A stretch of 64,000 nt of DNA from Dryocosmus kuriphilus (lineage: Eukaryota; Arthropoda; Insecta; Hymenoptera; Cynipidae): the NCBI GenBank assembly GCA_038277395.1, contig CM076190.1, positions 128,742,197 to 128,806,196 of the forward strand, in the 5' to 3' direction. The position numbers and the translations under genes were made by a program. Numbering within the stretch: the first letter of the stretch is position 1; the number at the start of each line of letters is the position of its first letter. The notes under the pieces were generated by a model. That model was not told where the DNA came from. It saw only the letters and a program-made list of their open reading frames with translations, and searched no databases. Shown in pieces: positions 1 to 10,023 of the stretch.

Positions 1-780
1 CAACGACTGCAGCAACGGAATTCATATGCATTCAGTTTCCTTACCAAGAAATTGTGAATGGGAAGTATAGTAGTAATCCATGAAGAATTTTTGTATACTA
101 CTTTTTTGAATATAGAGAATGGCGCTACTAGACGAAAAATAATAATAGAAGTGACTTTAGACGTGGAAGTATATTTGCGAGAAAATTTATGTCCTTGGAT
201 TGAAGTGAAAGAAACAAAAAGTATAGAGGATGTGAATACGATAATACTCCTCGTATATAAGATAAAGTTATAATTTCATATTTTTATATGATCTAATTAT
301 AAGATTAGAAAGGTATTTGTATGATTTATATGCGGCACATTTTTTATCTTGCAATCATGGAATTGTCGTCAAATTTATATTACATTCATTTACTTTGTAT
401 ATCAATTTGCCGAGATTTGCTCCACTCATTTTAATTCCTTGATAAAATAATAGTGTTCAGTCCTCTATATTAACATTCTTTATGCCTAGGAACTATTAAT
501 TTTCTAAAAAATTTAAAAGTTGGTAAAAAAGTTCAGAAAATTGAAATTTCTCTTAACATAAAATTAACTAATGCCCTTAATTAATAAAGTCAGTATATTA
601 AGAGAGAATAAATGTCCCCATTTTATGAACAGAAATAGAAACACTTTTTGTAAATAGAATAAAATTTCAAAAAAAAGACATAGTTTATAATTTAGATTCC
701 TTTCTATTTTTTTTTTGCTCTTTTTTTGTAATTATCGTGGAAGGTATTGCACCTTTTCGCAATAAAATGCCCTCTTGTTA
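1..780. other. AT-rich region downstream of the P-like gene, no gene recognised
   Basis: A 71-codon open frame at 58-273 (+) has no family signature I recognise and sits in AT-rich sequence, so I do not call it a gene. The region lies 3' of the minus-strand P-like transposase and could contain that element's end. I did not find a convincing terminal inverted repeat. Confidence 0.4.
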
Positions 781-1444
781 TTAGGTAAAAGCTAGAGAGA
801 CTCTCTTCGTAAATTTTTTGGCATGTTCCGAACACCCAGTCATTGGAAATTCGCATTCATCAAGACTTTTCAAAATGTGGATGAACGTGTCTCGATTCAT
901 AGGTCCATCAGCCAGAATTTTCAAAATTATTATATTTTCCACATTATCAGTTAATCTATATAAGTCATCAGAGGTGTACTTTAAGCGTCCACGATTGCAA
1001 GCGTCGATCATTTTAAATCTAGTGTCGTTGGTACATTTGTCTTTATTTTCGATGCTTTTTAAGCAAGTGTCACAAGTTGTTAATTTTGTGGCTCTGAATG
1101 CAACATACCCAGCCACGTACCCTTGAACAAATTATGGCGACATGCGTAACCGTTCATCATGATCTCTTAACTCTCTGACGAAAGGTTGGGATTTGATCAA
1201 CTGCTGGCTTATCGTTGGAAATTACTTTATCCAAGGTGTCACATAATAATGTACGTTTTTCGTCCACCGTATAATCATCCTTGAAATTTATCATGGCTTC
1301 TAAAATGTCGACACCTTCTACATTACTACCTTTCTTTGGTTTAATCAAGGAATACATGCCTAGAATGCGGAAAATCTGGGCAAACATCCGAGAATCGGGA
1401 TGATCGCTTGATCCAGAGGCCTGCCTCGCCAAGCCAAAGACCCC
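781..1444 (-). pseudogene. P-like C-terminal exon
   Basis: It starts after TTTTACAG (AG at 1445-1446) with GVFGLARQASGSSDHP. After a stop and frame change near 1157-1120 it continues GYVAFRATKLTTCDTCL to a stop at 781. P-like proteins have the same order: FGxxR plus DHP, then GYVAxK plus CxxC. The two parts are in different frames, so at least one indel has occurred. Confidence 0.72.
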
Positions 1445-1556
1445 CTGTAAAAGTTAAAAATTCTGTTCACAATTTATTAATTAAACAACTTAAAATTGAG
1501 AAATTAATTTCTCTGCGAAAATAGAATCCGTGGAGAGAAAAAATGTTATTGCTTAC

Positions 1557-1747
1557 CTGCAGTGCATCCTGATATAACCTACTAGTCATGAGGTACTGCA
1601 GATGATATTTATCCCTCAAGAAAGCAAATAGCTCGAGCGTTGCCTTTAATGTGACTTTTAGACCATTGCACGTGCTCTGGCTTAAAAATGGCGTAACTTT
1701 ATTTCGCTTTTCACCATTCTCCCATTCTAACAAGTAATCCAGAAAGT
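1557..1747 (-). pseudogene. P-like exon ending at the catalytic Glu position (Gln here)
   Basis: It is bounded by AATTTTAG (AG at 1748-1749) and CTGCAG|GTAAGC (GT at 1556-1555). It reads DFLDYLLEW, later FLSQSTCNGLKVTLKATLE, and ends YLMTSRLYQDALQ. Family members usually continue DALExxFG at this point, with the Glu being catalytic. Here the last codon is CAG (Gln, 1557-1559) and the next exon begins GVFG. Loss of the Glu would inactivate the enzyme even without the other breaks. Confidence 0.7.
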
Positions 1748-1847
1748 CTAAAATTGCATATATGTAAAAAAAAAAAATAACATATAAGTATTATGGCCTG
1801 GAGAATATTCATTTATGAATTAAACTGATTTATTTCAACTCATTTAG

Positions 1848-2044
1848 TTAACTTATTAAATAAACATTATGCGTACTACTAACTTTATACTCATTTGAAT
1901 TTGCTCGCAGAGCATCCTGTGGCGTGAGGTACATCATGGCTCTTATTAAATGAGATAGTCTTTTGCTGAAACTTATCGTACTCTCACAGTCTTGGAGGTC
2001 GCAATTTTGGTCTGAGTATAATTCCATAGCCGTATATACGAGCT
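1848..2044 (-). pseudogene. P-like insertion-domain exon
   Basis: It starts after TTGTTTTCAG (AG at 2045-2046). It encodes a helical stretch with FSKRLSHLIRAMMYLTP, which fits the segment between the second Asp and the last catalytic residue, where P transposases carry a GTP-binding insertion. The donor is not canonical: the frame requires a break just after NEYK. Confidence 0.55.
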
Positions 2045-2370
2045 CTGAAAACAACTATATATTTTTGATTTACAAAAAATTGCACTGTTCAATAATATGT
2101 GATAAGATACTAAAAATTAGGAAGATGAATTACGTAAAATGCCATTGGAACGTTCATTTTTTGATAATACTGGGGATTAATATGATCTGCAGTCAACTTA
2201 TGAGCAACTTTCAAATTGTAAAAATTTTTACCCTCAATATCAATTATCTCTTTTCAGTGTTTTTCTTAATACTTCCATCAGATGTCTGTAAAGAAGGAAA
2301 AATTTGTAAAATTCAATAATGTAAAATACACAATTAAGTATGCAAGTTGATACATTAAAAAAAATATTAC

Positions 2371-2830
2371 CTAGATTTCTTCCCTCGAAACAATATAATT
2401 TCTTAAACCTTTGATTAAATGAGGGAAATCAGATATGAAACAAAGCCGCTCATTTTGTTTGACAGGATGCTTGCAAGAGACGTTATTTTCGTTTATCTCA
2501 AACTGTGCCCACTTGCGCCTGTTCCACTGAGCACCATCGCTTGCTATGGCGTCAACATACGAGTACAATCCACAAGCGCTCAGTAAACTTATGCATTAAT
2601 TACTAAGTGACTCAGCACTTTTCCCGATGCACAGCCTTTACTTAAAAAACAAGCCATAGAACCCACTTTCCGGCAAATGGCTGGTAGATGAAAACTAAAG
2701 CGTGGTCACCTAGTTCGCGACTCTGATGGACTGGAGTATGATCGCCAAGGTCAGTAAATCCATTAAAACGAAGTTTTCCGATCGAAACTTATGTTTGCAG
2801 TCAAATTCATTTCGTCTAACAATAGCACAC
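2371..2830 (-). pseudogene. P-like catalytic exon with two catalytic Asp motifs
   Basis: The exon follows CCTTTCTAG (AG at 2831-2832). The first Asp is in LLLDEM (codon 2814-2816) and the second in ASDGAQWNR (codon 2535-2537), followed by FISDFPHLIKGLRN. These motifs are typical of the P-type RNase H fold, where the two Asp residues bind metal. A frame change near 2760 and a stop after the SREEI end break the protein. This is the clearest family signature in the locus. Confidence 0.8.
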
Positions 2831-3186
2831 CTAGAAAGGATCATAAAATTTCGAATTAAATAATACAAAAAAAATAACAATATAAAAATAAATAAATAAA
2901 TGAAAATAATAAAATAACAATATCAAAAAAAAATCTGCCCGCTTCGCGGGCACATTCTCATCGCGCGCTGGGCGCGCCGCGCTTCGGGCGAAGTATGAGC
3001 GCGCCTAAGGCACGCGTCTGATGGCACTCGCGCTTCGCGCTCGATACGTTGTTCACCTCGAGCTACGCGCTCGGCCGCGCTTCGCGCGAAGTATGAGTGC
3101 GCCTATGGCGCACATCTTACGGCAATCGCGCTTCGCGCTCGATAGTTAATTAACCTTTAAATTAAAGATCAAACCATTAATCAGTG

Positions 3187-4546
3187 TGTAACGAGCAATA
3201 CTGTACACGCTCGTTACATAGACCCGCTGTACTCGCACGTCACGATCGACGTCACGAGGCGGGAGGCAGCAATCTCCCACCATTCCTTCCCCACTCGACC
3301 GTACCGTACCGAGAATGTAAAAGCACGAACGCGAGACAGATCTGGCAGAGTTCGCCGGGGAGCAGCTCAGGCTGCACTCGGTGAAACTCACTGATCGCTC
3401 TACTAACTGGCGCACCTATAGTAGAGCGACCAGGAACCGACGCTAGGACCGACCCTAGGAGGCGAACCCGCCGGACTCGTGGTTGACTGGCGCAACTAGA
3501 ACCACCAGTCCGGTCGTAGGTTACGTCGGCCCCAACAGGACCGACCTAACCTGGGTATCGTCCCCGAAGACGACTTCCGCTCAGGAGGCGAACCCGCCGG
3601 ACTCGTGGTTGACTGGCGCTACTAGAACCGCCAGTCCGGTCGTAGGTTACGTCGGCCCCAGCGGGACCGACCTAACCTGGGTATCGTCCCCGAAGACGAC
3701 TTCCGCTCAGGGGGACCCACCCGACACGTGGCTAACTGGCGCAACTATGGCCACCTGTCGGGCAAAGGGGTGACTCGGCCTTAAACCGACCACCCTGGAT
3801 CTTCCTGAGACCGACGTGACCCGACGGACCGACCGACCGACCGACACGACTCGACGGACCCGCCCGATACGTGGCTAACTGGCGCAACTATGGCCACCTA
3901 TCGGGTTAAGGGGTACGCTGGCCCACAACCAGCCTACCCCGGGGTCGGAGCCACCACCCCCGCCGACGACCACGCTCGACCGACCTAGCTGACGCAACGC
4001 GACCCTACCGTCACCGCACCGCCTACCGTGTTGCGGGGATAGAGAACTCGGGAGACGACCCCCGCCTCGTCACCGACAACCTGCACGCGACACCGCTCTC
4101 ACGACACCCCGCACATGCTTCTAGGTCATTCCGTGAAATTCCCGGCCGGACCTCGCCGGAGTTGCGCGCGCCCACCGTCGACGCCGCCGACCACCGACGC
4201 CGCCAACCGCTCCGCACCTCCGAGCCTCACGTCGCGCGCTACCGACTCTAGATTAAGGACGCACACTGCACACACACACAAACCTTGTCACCGCGTATAC
4301 ACTCACATCCACACTTAACATTGTACTGCTCCACACACACACACACGCACACACTCGACACGAACCCGACACCGACACACTCACACTAGGATTAAATTAG
4401 AATGTACATTATAGGGGAATAAAACGCCCACATTCTTTGTAATCGTATCACAACCCGAGTTTCTTTAATGTGTTTACCCGTCCCATAGAACCCTGGCTGA
4501 CTGAAGCATCCGCAGGGACAAACCACGAGGTAAGCACATCATTACA
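3187..4546. mobile_element. Solo LTR (1360 bp) with 4-bp target duplication
   Basis: It begins TGTAACGAGC and ends ATCATTACA, so the ends are inverted (TGTAA/TTACA). It is flanked by AGTG on both sides (3183-3186 and 4547-4550), the 4-bp duplication typical of many Ty3/gypsy elements. It splits the left arm of the fold-back element, whose sequence resumes at about 4620. It is much more GC-rich than its surroundings, has an AATAAA at about 4425 and holds a 126-bp tandem repeat. No internal coding region is present, so it is probably the product of LTR-LTR recombination. Confidence 0.82.
3461..3940. repeat. 126-bp tandem repeat inside the solo LTR
   Basis: Two nearly identical units start at 3461 and 3587 (GGCGAACCCGCCGGACTCGT). 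More divergent units starting near 3713 and 3855 keep the core TGGCTAACTGGCGCAACTAT. The array is GC-rich and short open frames across it are an effect of composition. Confidence 0.75.
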
Positions 4547-5704
4547 AGTGTAGTTTGGTAATTTTTATCTTAATCTTTCAAACCACCTACATTTTTCTAA
4601 TGAAATTATTAAATTTAAATTTTATTAAAAATTACAAAATAAATTTTTTTACTTAAGGCTCTATCGACCTTAAGGAATACATTCTCATCATGACACTCGC
4701 GCTTCGCGCTCGACAATTAATTTGTTTTTAAATCCATTGTAGATTAGTAAGTTTTTTTGTGATTTTTCGAATTTTTACAATGCAGGTTTTTTGATTTATA
4801 AAAATAAAGCGATGAGTCTTATATATAAAATTTGTAGCTTTTTCCAATGTGAACAATTCTGCTTCTTTATATTTTCTCATATCTTGCATATTTTTGCTGA
4901 AAAGTGGATATTTTTATATTTAGTAACATATTTCTCGAATAACTCAAAAACTATGCGTCTTTACAAAAAAATTATAGACAGCAATTTTGTAGATCCTTTT
5001 GAGTTGAACAACTTTGTTTATTATCATTTTTTTCGTATCTTGAATATTTTGGCGGGAAACCACAGTTTCTTATGTTTAATAACATTTCTTCGATTAAAAG
5101 AAAAACCGTGCACTTTATCAAAAAACGGTTAAGACAAAATTTGTAGATTTTTTTAAGATGAACAATTTGAGTTACATACATATTTTGCGTATTTTGCATA
5201 GTTTTGCCCAAAAATGGATTTTTTCAATTTTGCGAAAATCGTTTTTGATGGATAAAATAATTTTCATGGATTAAAACCAAAACGGTGCATTTTATCAAAA
5301 AATGGTTAAAACAAAATTTGTAGGTCTTTCGAAGTCGAACAACTTTGGTCCTTACCATTTTTTAATATCTTGAATGTTTTGGCGGGAAACCAGTTTTTTA
5401 TTTTTAATAACGCTTTCTCGATTAAAACAAGAACCGTCCATTTCATCAAAAAACGGTTAAGACAGAATTTGTAGATTTTTTTAAGATAAAAAATTTTAGT
5501 TATATACATATTTTGTGTATCTCGTATAGTTTAGCCGAAAAACGGATTTTTTGATTTTGTGAAAACCGTTTTTGATGGACAAAACCATAACTGTTGGTCA
5601 AAAGTGGCTGGTTAACGAACTCGTCCTTACTTTTTACACTTTAAAGAAGTGCGCCAAAGCGCAATCCAATCCGATTAGTCCTTCGAAAGTTATCGTGTCC
5701 ACAG

Positions 5705-5770
5705 ACTACGACAACAACGACAACGACGACGACAACGACGACAACAACAACGACAGACAGACAGACACCA
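5705..5770. repeat. (GAC/AAC)n trinucleotide tract
   Basis: Interspersed GAC and AAC triplets form part of the fold-back arm. Its reverse complement (GTC/GTT)n lies at 5905-5995. The long Asp/Asn or Val/Val-rich open frames here come from this tract, not from a gene. Confidence 0.8.
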
Positions 5771-7193
5771 ACGTAAAACCTTTTTACATTCTCATCAGAG
5801 AAGGTATTAGATTTATGCAAAATTTGACTTTCGCGGATTTCATGAAATCTCCACGTTTTAAGACCTCCTGAATCCGAAAAAATGGTTTTTACGACCGTGT
5901 CTGTCTGTCTGTTGGCGTTGTCGTCGTTGTCGTTGTCGATGTCGTTGTCGTTGTCGTTGTCGTTGTCGTCGTCGTTGTCGTTGTCGTTGTCGCCTTTTCC
6001 CACGATAACTTTCGAAGGACTAGTCGGATTGGATTGCGCTTTGGCACACTTCTTTAAGGTCCAAAAAGAAAGGACGAGTTCGTTAACCAGCGGTTTTTGA
6101 CCAACGGTTATGGTTTTATCCATCAAAAACGGTTTTCACAAAATCAAAAAATCCATTTTCCGGCTAAACTATCAGAGATACAAGAAAAATGTAAGAAAGT
6201 AAAATTGTTCATCTCAAAAAAATCTACAAATTTTGTCTTAACCGTTTTTTGATGAAATGAACGGTTTTTGTTTTAATCAAGAAAACGCTATTAAAATTTA
6301 AAAACTGTGGTTTCCCGCCAAAATATTCAAGATACCAAAAAATGGTAAAGAACAAAGTTGTTCAATTTAAAAGGATCTACAAATTTTGTTTTAACCATTT
6401 TTTCACAAAATGCACGGTTTTTGTTTTAATCGATAAAACGTTATTAAAAATGAAAGATTTCAAATTTTCCGCCAAACTATGGAAGATACGGAAAAATAAT
6501 AATAAACAAAGTTGTTCGTCTCCAAATTGCCTACAAATTTGCTCTCTATCATTTTTTTGATCAGACGCGTAGTTTTTGAGTTATTCGTGAAATATGTTAT
6601 GAAATATAAAGAAAAACACTTTTCAGCAAAACTGTGCAAGATATGAGAAAATATTAACAAGCAGAATTGTTCACCTTGGAAATAGCTACAAAATTTATTT
6701 ATAAGACTCATCGTTTTACTTTTAAGAATCGAAATCCTGTATTGTAAAAATTTGGAAAATCAAAAAGAGCTTTACCAATCTATAATGTGTTTTAAAAAAG
6801 AAACGTAATTATCGAGCTCGAAGCGCGAGTGTCATGATGAGAATGTATTCCTTAAGGGCGATAGAGCCTTAAGTAAAATAATTTCTTTTGTAATTTCTAA
6901 TTTAAAGGTTTATACGATCTATAAACACCGAGCGCGTAGCGCGAGGTGAATAATCTATCGAGCGCGAAGCGCGAGTGCCAACAGACGCGCGCCCTAGGCG
7001 CGCGTAGCGCGCGATGAGAATGTGCCCGCGCAGCGGGCAGATTTTTTTTTTTAGATTCAGGGGATCATGAAACGTCGAGATTTCATGAAATCCGCGAAAG
7101 TCAGTTTTCACATAAAACTAATACCTTCTCATTGAGATGAGAATGTAATAAAAACCAAAAATAATTCTTATAAAATAAATTAGTAATTTTTAC

Positions 7194-7568
7194 CTCTTCT
7201 TTCAAACTCGGGCAAATCGGAACAGTTCTTTTTTAAGCACTCAAACACGTTCAGATCGAAACCCTAAGTTGAATTCAACTTATTTACGTACTTTTTCAAA
7301 GTCTGTATAGTAGGAGCGACAAGAATGTTTCTCTCTAAAATGTGTTCATATAAATTTTTGCTCTTTATCCTCATCAGTATACATTCGTAAATCCAAACTT
7401 ATCATATCGCTTGCCTCGACTACTTTGGACTTTCGCAGCTTTAAAACAAGCTCGTATTGCTTCTCGCTGCTCCAGAGGTAATTCGCAGATATGTTTTTCT
7501 AATTTTTCGTCTTTCATCTTTGCGCATTTGTTCTTCAAGTGCATAACTTTTTCTTTACTATTGGTAAC
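7194..7568 (-). pseudogene. P-like exon: coiled coil and start of the RNase H region
   Basis: It is bounded by TTTTATAG (AG at 7569-7570) and GTAAAAATTA (GT at 7193-7192). Motifs in order are a Lys/Glu-rich heptad stretch, LPLEQREAIRACFKAAK, then after a one-base frame change WIYECILMRIKSKNLYEHI, and LKKYVNKL. The ordered set (LPxxQxxAIxxCFxAAK, then WxxECxLxRIKSxxLYxH) is characteristic of P-element and THAP9-like proteins. One frameshift near 7395 and one stop after LNST break the frame. Confidence 0.75.
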
Positions 7569-7649
7569 CTATAAAATATACAAATGATGAAAGACCAGAA
7601 ATACAAAGTTTGTCTTATTAACTTCAGTCAAGGGCATTCGATCCAATGT

Positions 7650-7929
7650 TCAAAGATGCAAAGCAAAATGGAAAAGAATTTCGATGATTAAAAAAAAATC
7701 GCCTCTATCAATCTGAACCAATTGCTGGAACGTACTGCAGTTTTCATCCGCTTTAGTTTGTTTTTCAGTGAGCGTAGGTACTTCCTTGACTCGTGACTTT
7801 GCGGCTTTCTGCATTGAAAATCCTTTCTTTTTTGCTGATCGATCTATAAGTCTGCGACGCTGTAAACGACACGGTATGCATCGTTCATTTTTTGATTTAG
7901 TGGACAAGTAACCCAAACATGCTTCAGAC
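7650..7929 (-). pseudogene. P-like basic linker exon
   Basis: The exon starts after ATGTTGCAG (AG at 7930-7931). It encodes a basic, Lys/Arg-rich stretch with CIPCRLQRRRL and then AKSRVKEVPTLTEKQ. Basic segments occur between the THAP domain and the leucine-zipper-like region of P transposases. The donor site is unclear, and the last codons of the open frame may be intron. Confidence 0.5.
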
Positions 7930-8117
7930 CTGCAACATAATACGGTTGAAAAATAACCATAAAAGCAGTAGTTCTATTTTCATGTTTTCAATTTTAGTTT
8001 TATAACCATGCTTCTTCTAATTTTACCTTTCAATACCATCAATTCCAGGACAAGGTTTTATATCTTCTAGTATCGATATATTATGCAATAGGTCTGTTAG
8101 GAATTTCACATTTCTTA

Positions 8118-9386
8118 CAGTCTGTTAAGTAAGAGCGTATACAGCATTACTCGCAGTCGGTAAGTGATATCGACCTGAACCTTTTTTTAGTATCTAGAGG
8201 GAGCCTTTGCCGTTAGCGCAATGTTGACAAAATTACATTCGATGTTGGTCTTTTGTCAGAAAAGCATATAAACCACAATGAGTGCTACTTACACAAAAAC
8301 GCTTCGAGGCAGAGTTCCTCTGCACGCACCCAAGAGGGCCGAAAATGTTCTATGCAGCGGCGGCCAAATATATTAAAAAGTCGAGAGGGTTTGTGGAGAA
8401 GTGGGTGAGTCGCCTTAAAGAGTTTAAAAACGTCGACGAACTTCCAGATCGTGGTTCAGGAGGGAAGGTGTCAACAAAGGACGAAAAACTGATTGTGGCC
8501 TTGTTTTCGAAGAATCCTGGCTTGTCTTTACGCCAAGGTCAAGCAAAATTGAAGCGGAAAGGACTAGACGTATCGTACGTAAGTATTCGTGACCATTTGC
8601 GCGCGAATAATTTGAAATGGCGAAGTACCATGAAGAAGCCACTGTTGTCCGAAAAGCACGTTGCCAGACGACTCGCCTGGGCACAGGAAAACACTGACCG
8701 CGACTGGAGTAACGTAGTTTTCTCTGATGAAGCTTCTGTGTGTGGATTTGTGATTATACCACGGGCCTAGTCTTCCTCCCCAAACCAGTTCGTCCAGCGC
8801 ACCGTCAAGCATCCGATCAAAGTTCATATTTGGGGCTGCTCTTCAAAAAAGGGTTTTGGCGTTTTGCATCTTTTTACCGAAAACCTGAATGCTTCCAAAA
8901 TGGTCAAAATTTATGAGAAAGCCTTACTACGGACTGCCGCACGTCAATTTATCGCAAAAAACGAGGACTGGATCTTGCAGGAAGACAATGACCCGAAACA
9001 CCGCAGCCGCCTCTGCACTGACTGGAAACGGGAAAATAACATCGTCACATTAGACTGGCCTTCACAATCGCCTGATGCCAATCCCATTGAAAACGTCTGG
9101 GCTTACATTAAGCAGAAGCTTCGTGGAAAACGGGTGTTTACTCTACAGCAGTTTTCTCGACAAATTCGACTCATTTAGAAAGCCCTTCCCTCCGAATACG
9201 CCGAAAATTTGGTAGAAAGTATGCCTCGCAGATGTCAAGCCATTATTGATGCTGGTGGTGATTGAACTCGCTACTATTACAATTGCGCCAAGGGCAAAGG
9301 TTCCCTCTACATATTAAAAAAAGGTTCAGGTGTGTATCACTTACCTGCTGCGAGTAATGATGTATACGCTCTTACTTAACAGACTG
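8118..9386 (+). mobile_element. Tc1-like DNA transposon with about 105-bp inverted repeats
   Basis: The ends CAGTCTGTTAAGTAAGAGCG (8118) and its reverse complement (ending 9386) are flanked by TA on both sides (8116-8117, 9387-9388). The inverted repeats extend about 105 bp to near 8222 and 9282 with few mismatches. Length is 1269 bp, normal for Tc1 elements. It interrupts a P-like exon whose frame is intact without it. Confidence 0.93.
8278..9265 (+). pseudogene. Tc1-like transposase (DD34E), inactivated
   Basis: The protein has an N-terminal helix-turn-helix region (AAAKYIKKSRGFVEKWVSRL, then VDELPDRGSGGK) and the catalytic triad in FSDEAS, QEDNDPKH and NPIENVW. There are 34 residues between the second Asp and the Glu, as in Tc1 enzymes. 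The ATG at 8278 goes out of frame within about ten codons, so there is a frameshift near 8300. In-frame TAG codons follow at 8768-8770 and 9176-9178, and the frame ends at a TGA at 9263-9265. The two TAGs stand where relatives usually have Trp, suggesting G-to-A decay. It cannot be active. Confidence 0.9.
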
Positions 9387-9460
9387 TATGCCTGTTACAG
9401 ACCTGTATACTTCTTGAATGCAAACCTATAAGAATTTGCAAACAAGAAATTTGAAAGATA

Positions 9461-9992
9461 ACACGGCCCCACAAAAAAATAAAAGTGTCTTGATCTGCAG
9501 ACCGGGCCAACATACCCGTATTTTTTTTGGCCCGCTGAACACGAATCTGGAAGCGAAATCTTTCTATCATGTCAATTTTTTGAGAAAATTTACTTTTTTG
9601 AAATTTTTTTTGAACCAACGTAAAGCACAATTCTGAAATCCTAGAGACTTCTAATATGGCTTAAATTAAAGTTCGAAACTTTATGCTTAAGACATTTGCA
9701 TCTGAAAAAAATTTCGATCGCCTATCTTGAGCGGTAATGGGTAATCGGTAATGTCTCATCACTCATCACTTCGCCGCTCGGGTAGTGAGCAGGCGCGATT
9801 AGAAGGCTCTAGGATTTCAAAATTGTGCTCTACGTTGGTTCAAAAAAAAATTTCAAGGACGTCAATTTTCTCAAAAAATTGACATGATAGAAAGATTCCG
9901 CTTCCGGATTCGTGTTCAGTGGGTCAAAATACATAAGGGTATGTTAGCCTAGTCTGCAGATCAAAACACTTTTATTTTTTTGTGGGACTGTG
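9461..9992. mobile_element. Small fold-back element with inverted arms
   Basis: The left arm (from ACACGGCCCCACAAAA, 9461) and the right arm (ending TTTTGTGGGACTGTGT, 9992) are reverse complements over roughly 190 bases. The arms include a shared block around CTGAACACGAATC and GATCTGCAGAC. The centre near 9720-9790 is unique sequence with a short GAGCGGTAATGGGTAAT phrase. No coding capacity is present. It sits in an intron of the P-like gene. The internal CTGAACACGAATC block also occurs in the fold-back at 32.3-32.9 kb. Confidence 0.7.
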
Positions 9993-10023
9993 TAATTATT
10001 GTTACATTAAGTATTTAAGCATA

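Larger units (their letters stand above)
2930..7150. mobile_element. Large fold-back (long inverted repeat) composite element
   Basis: The left side (2934-3165, then 4640-5760) and the right side (5880-7045) are reverse complements. Both carry the terminal GC palindromes (CCCGCTTCGCGGG), the CGCGCTTCGCGC blocks, the phrase around CTTAAGGCTCTATCG and the central (GAC/AAC)n tract. The centre lies near 5790-5870. The right end continues to about 7146 with a TTACATTCTCATC-type end. It sits in an intron of the P-like gene. No transposase is visible, so it is a non-autonomous fold-back. Parts of the same family recur at 15.4, 23.2, 29.3, 34.6-36.6 and 47-48 kb. Confidence 0.75.
8027..9434 (-). pseudogene. 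P-like exon split by the Tc1-like element
   Basis: The exon runs 9434-9389 and then 8117-8027. The upstream edge follows TTCTTATAG and the downstream edge precedes GTAAAATTAG (GT at 8026-8025). If the Tc1-like element and one TA are ignored, the frame passes through the junction without a stop and reads toward KPCPGIDGIE. This matches the kind of leader that precedes the coiled coil in P-type transposases. The intact frame across the empty site is good evidence that Tc1 landed in an exon that was still open. Confidence 0.65.

Noticed and set aside
4023..4318. Short frames in the GC-rich solo LTR
   Set aside because: Composition-driven, overlapping on both strands.
5641..6126. 161-codon Asp/Asn-rich and poly-Val frame in the fold-back element
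   Set aside because: Arises from the (GAC/AAC)n tract and its inverted copy; no domain.
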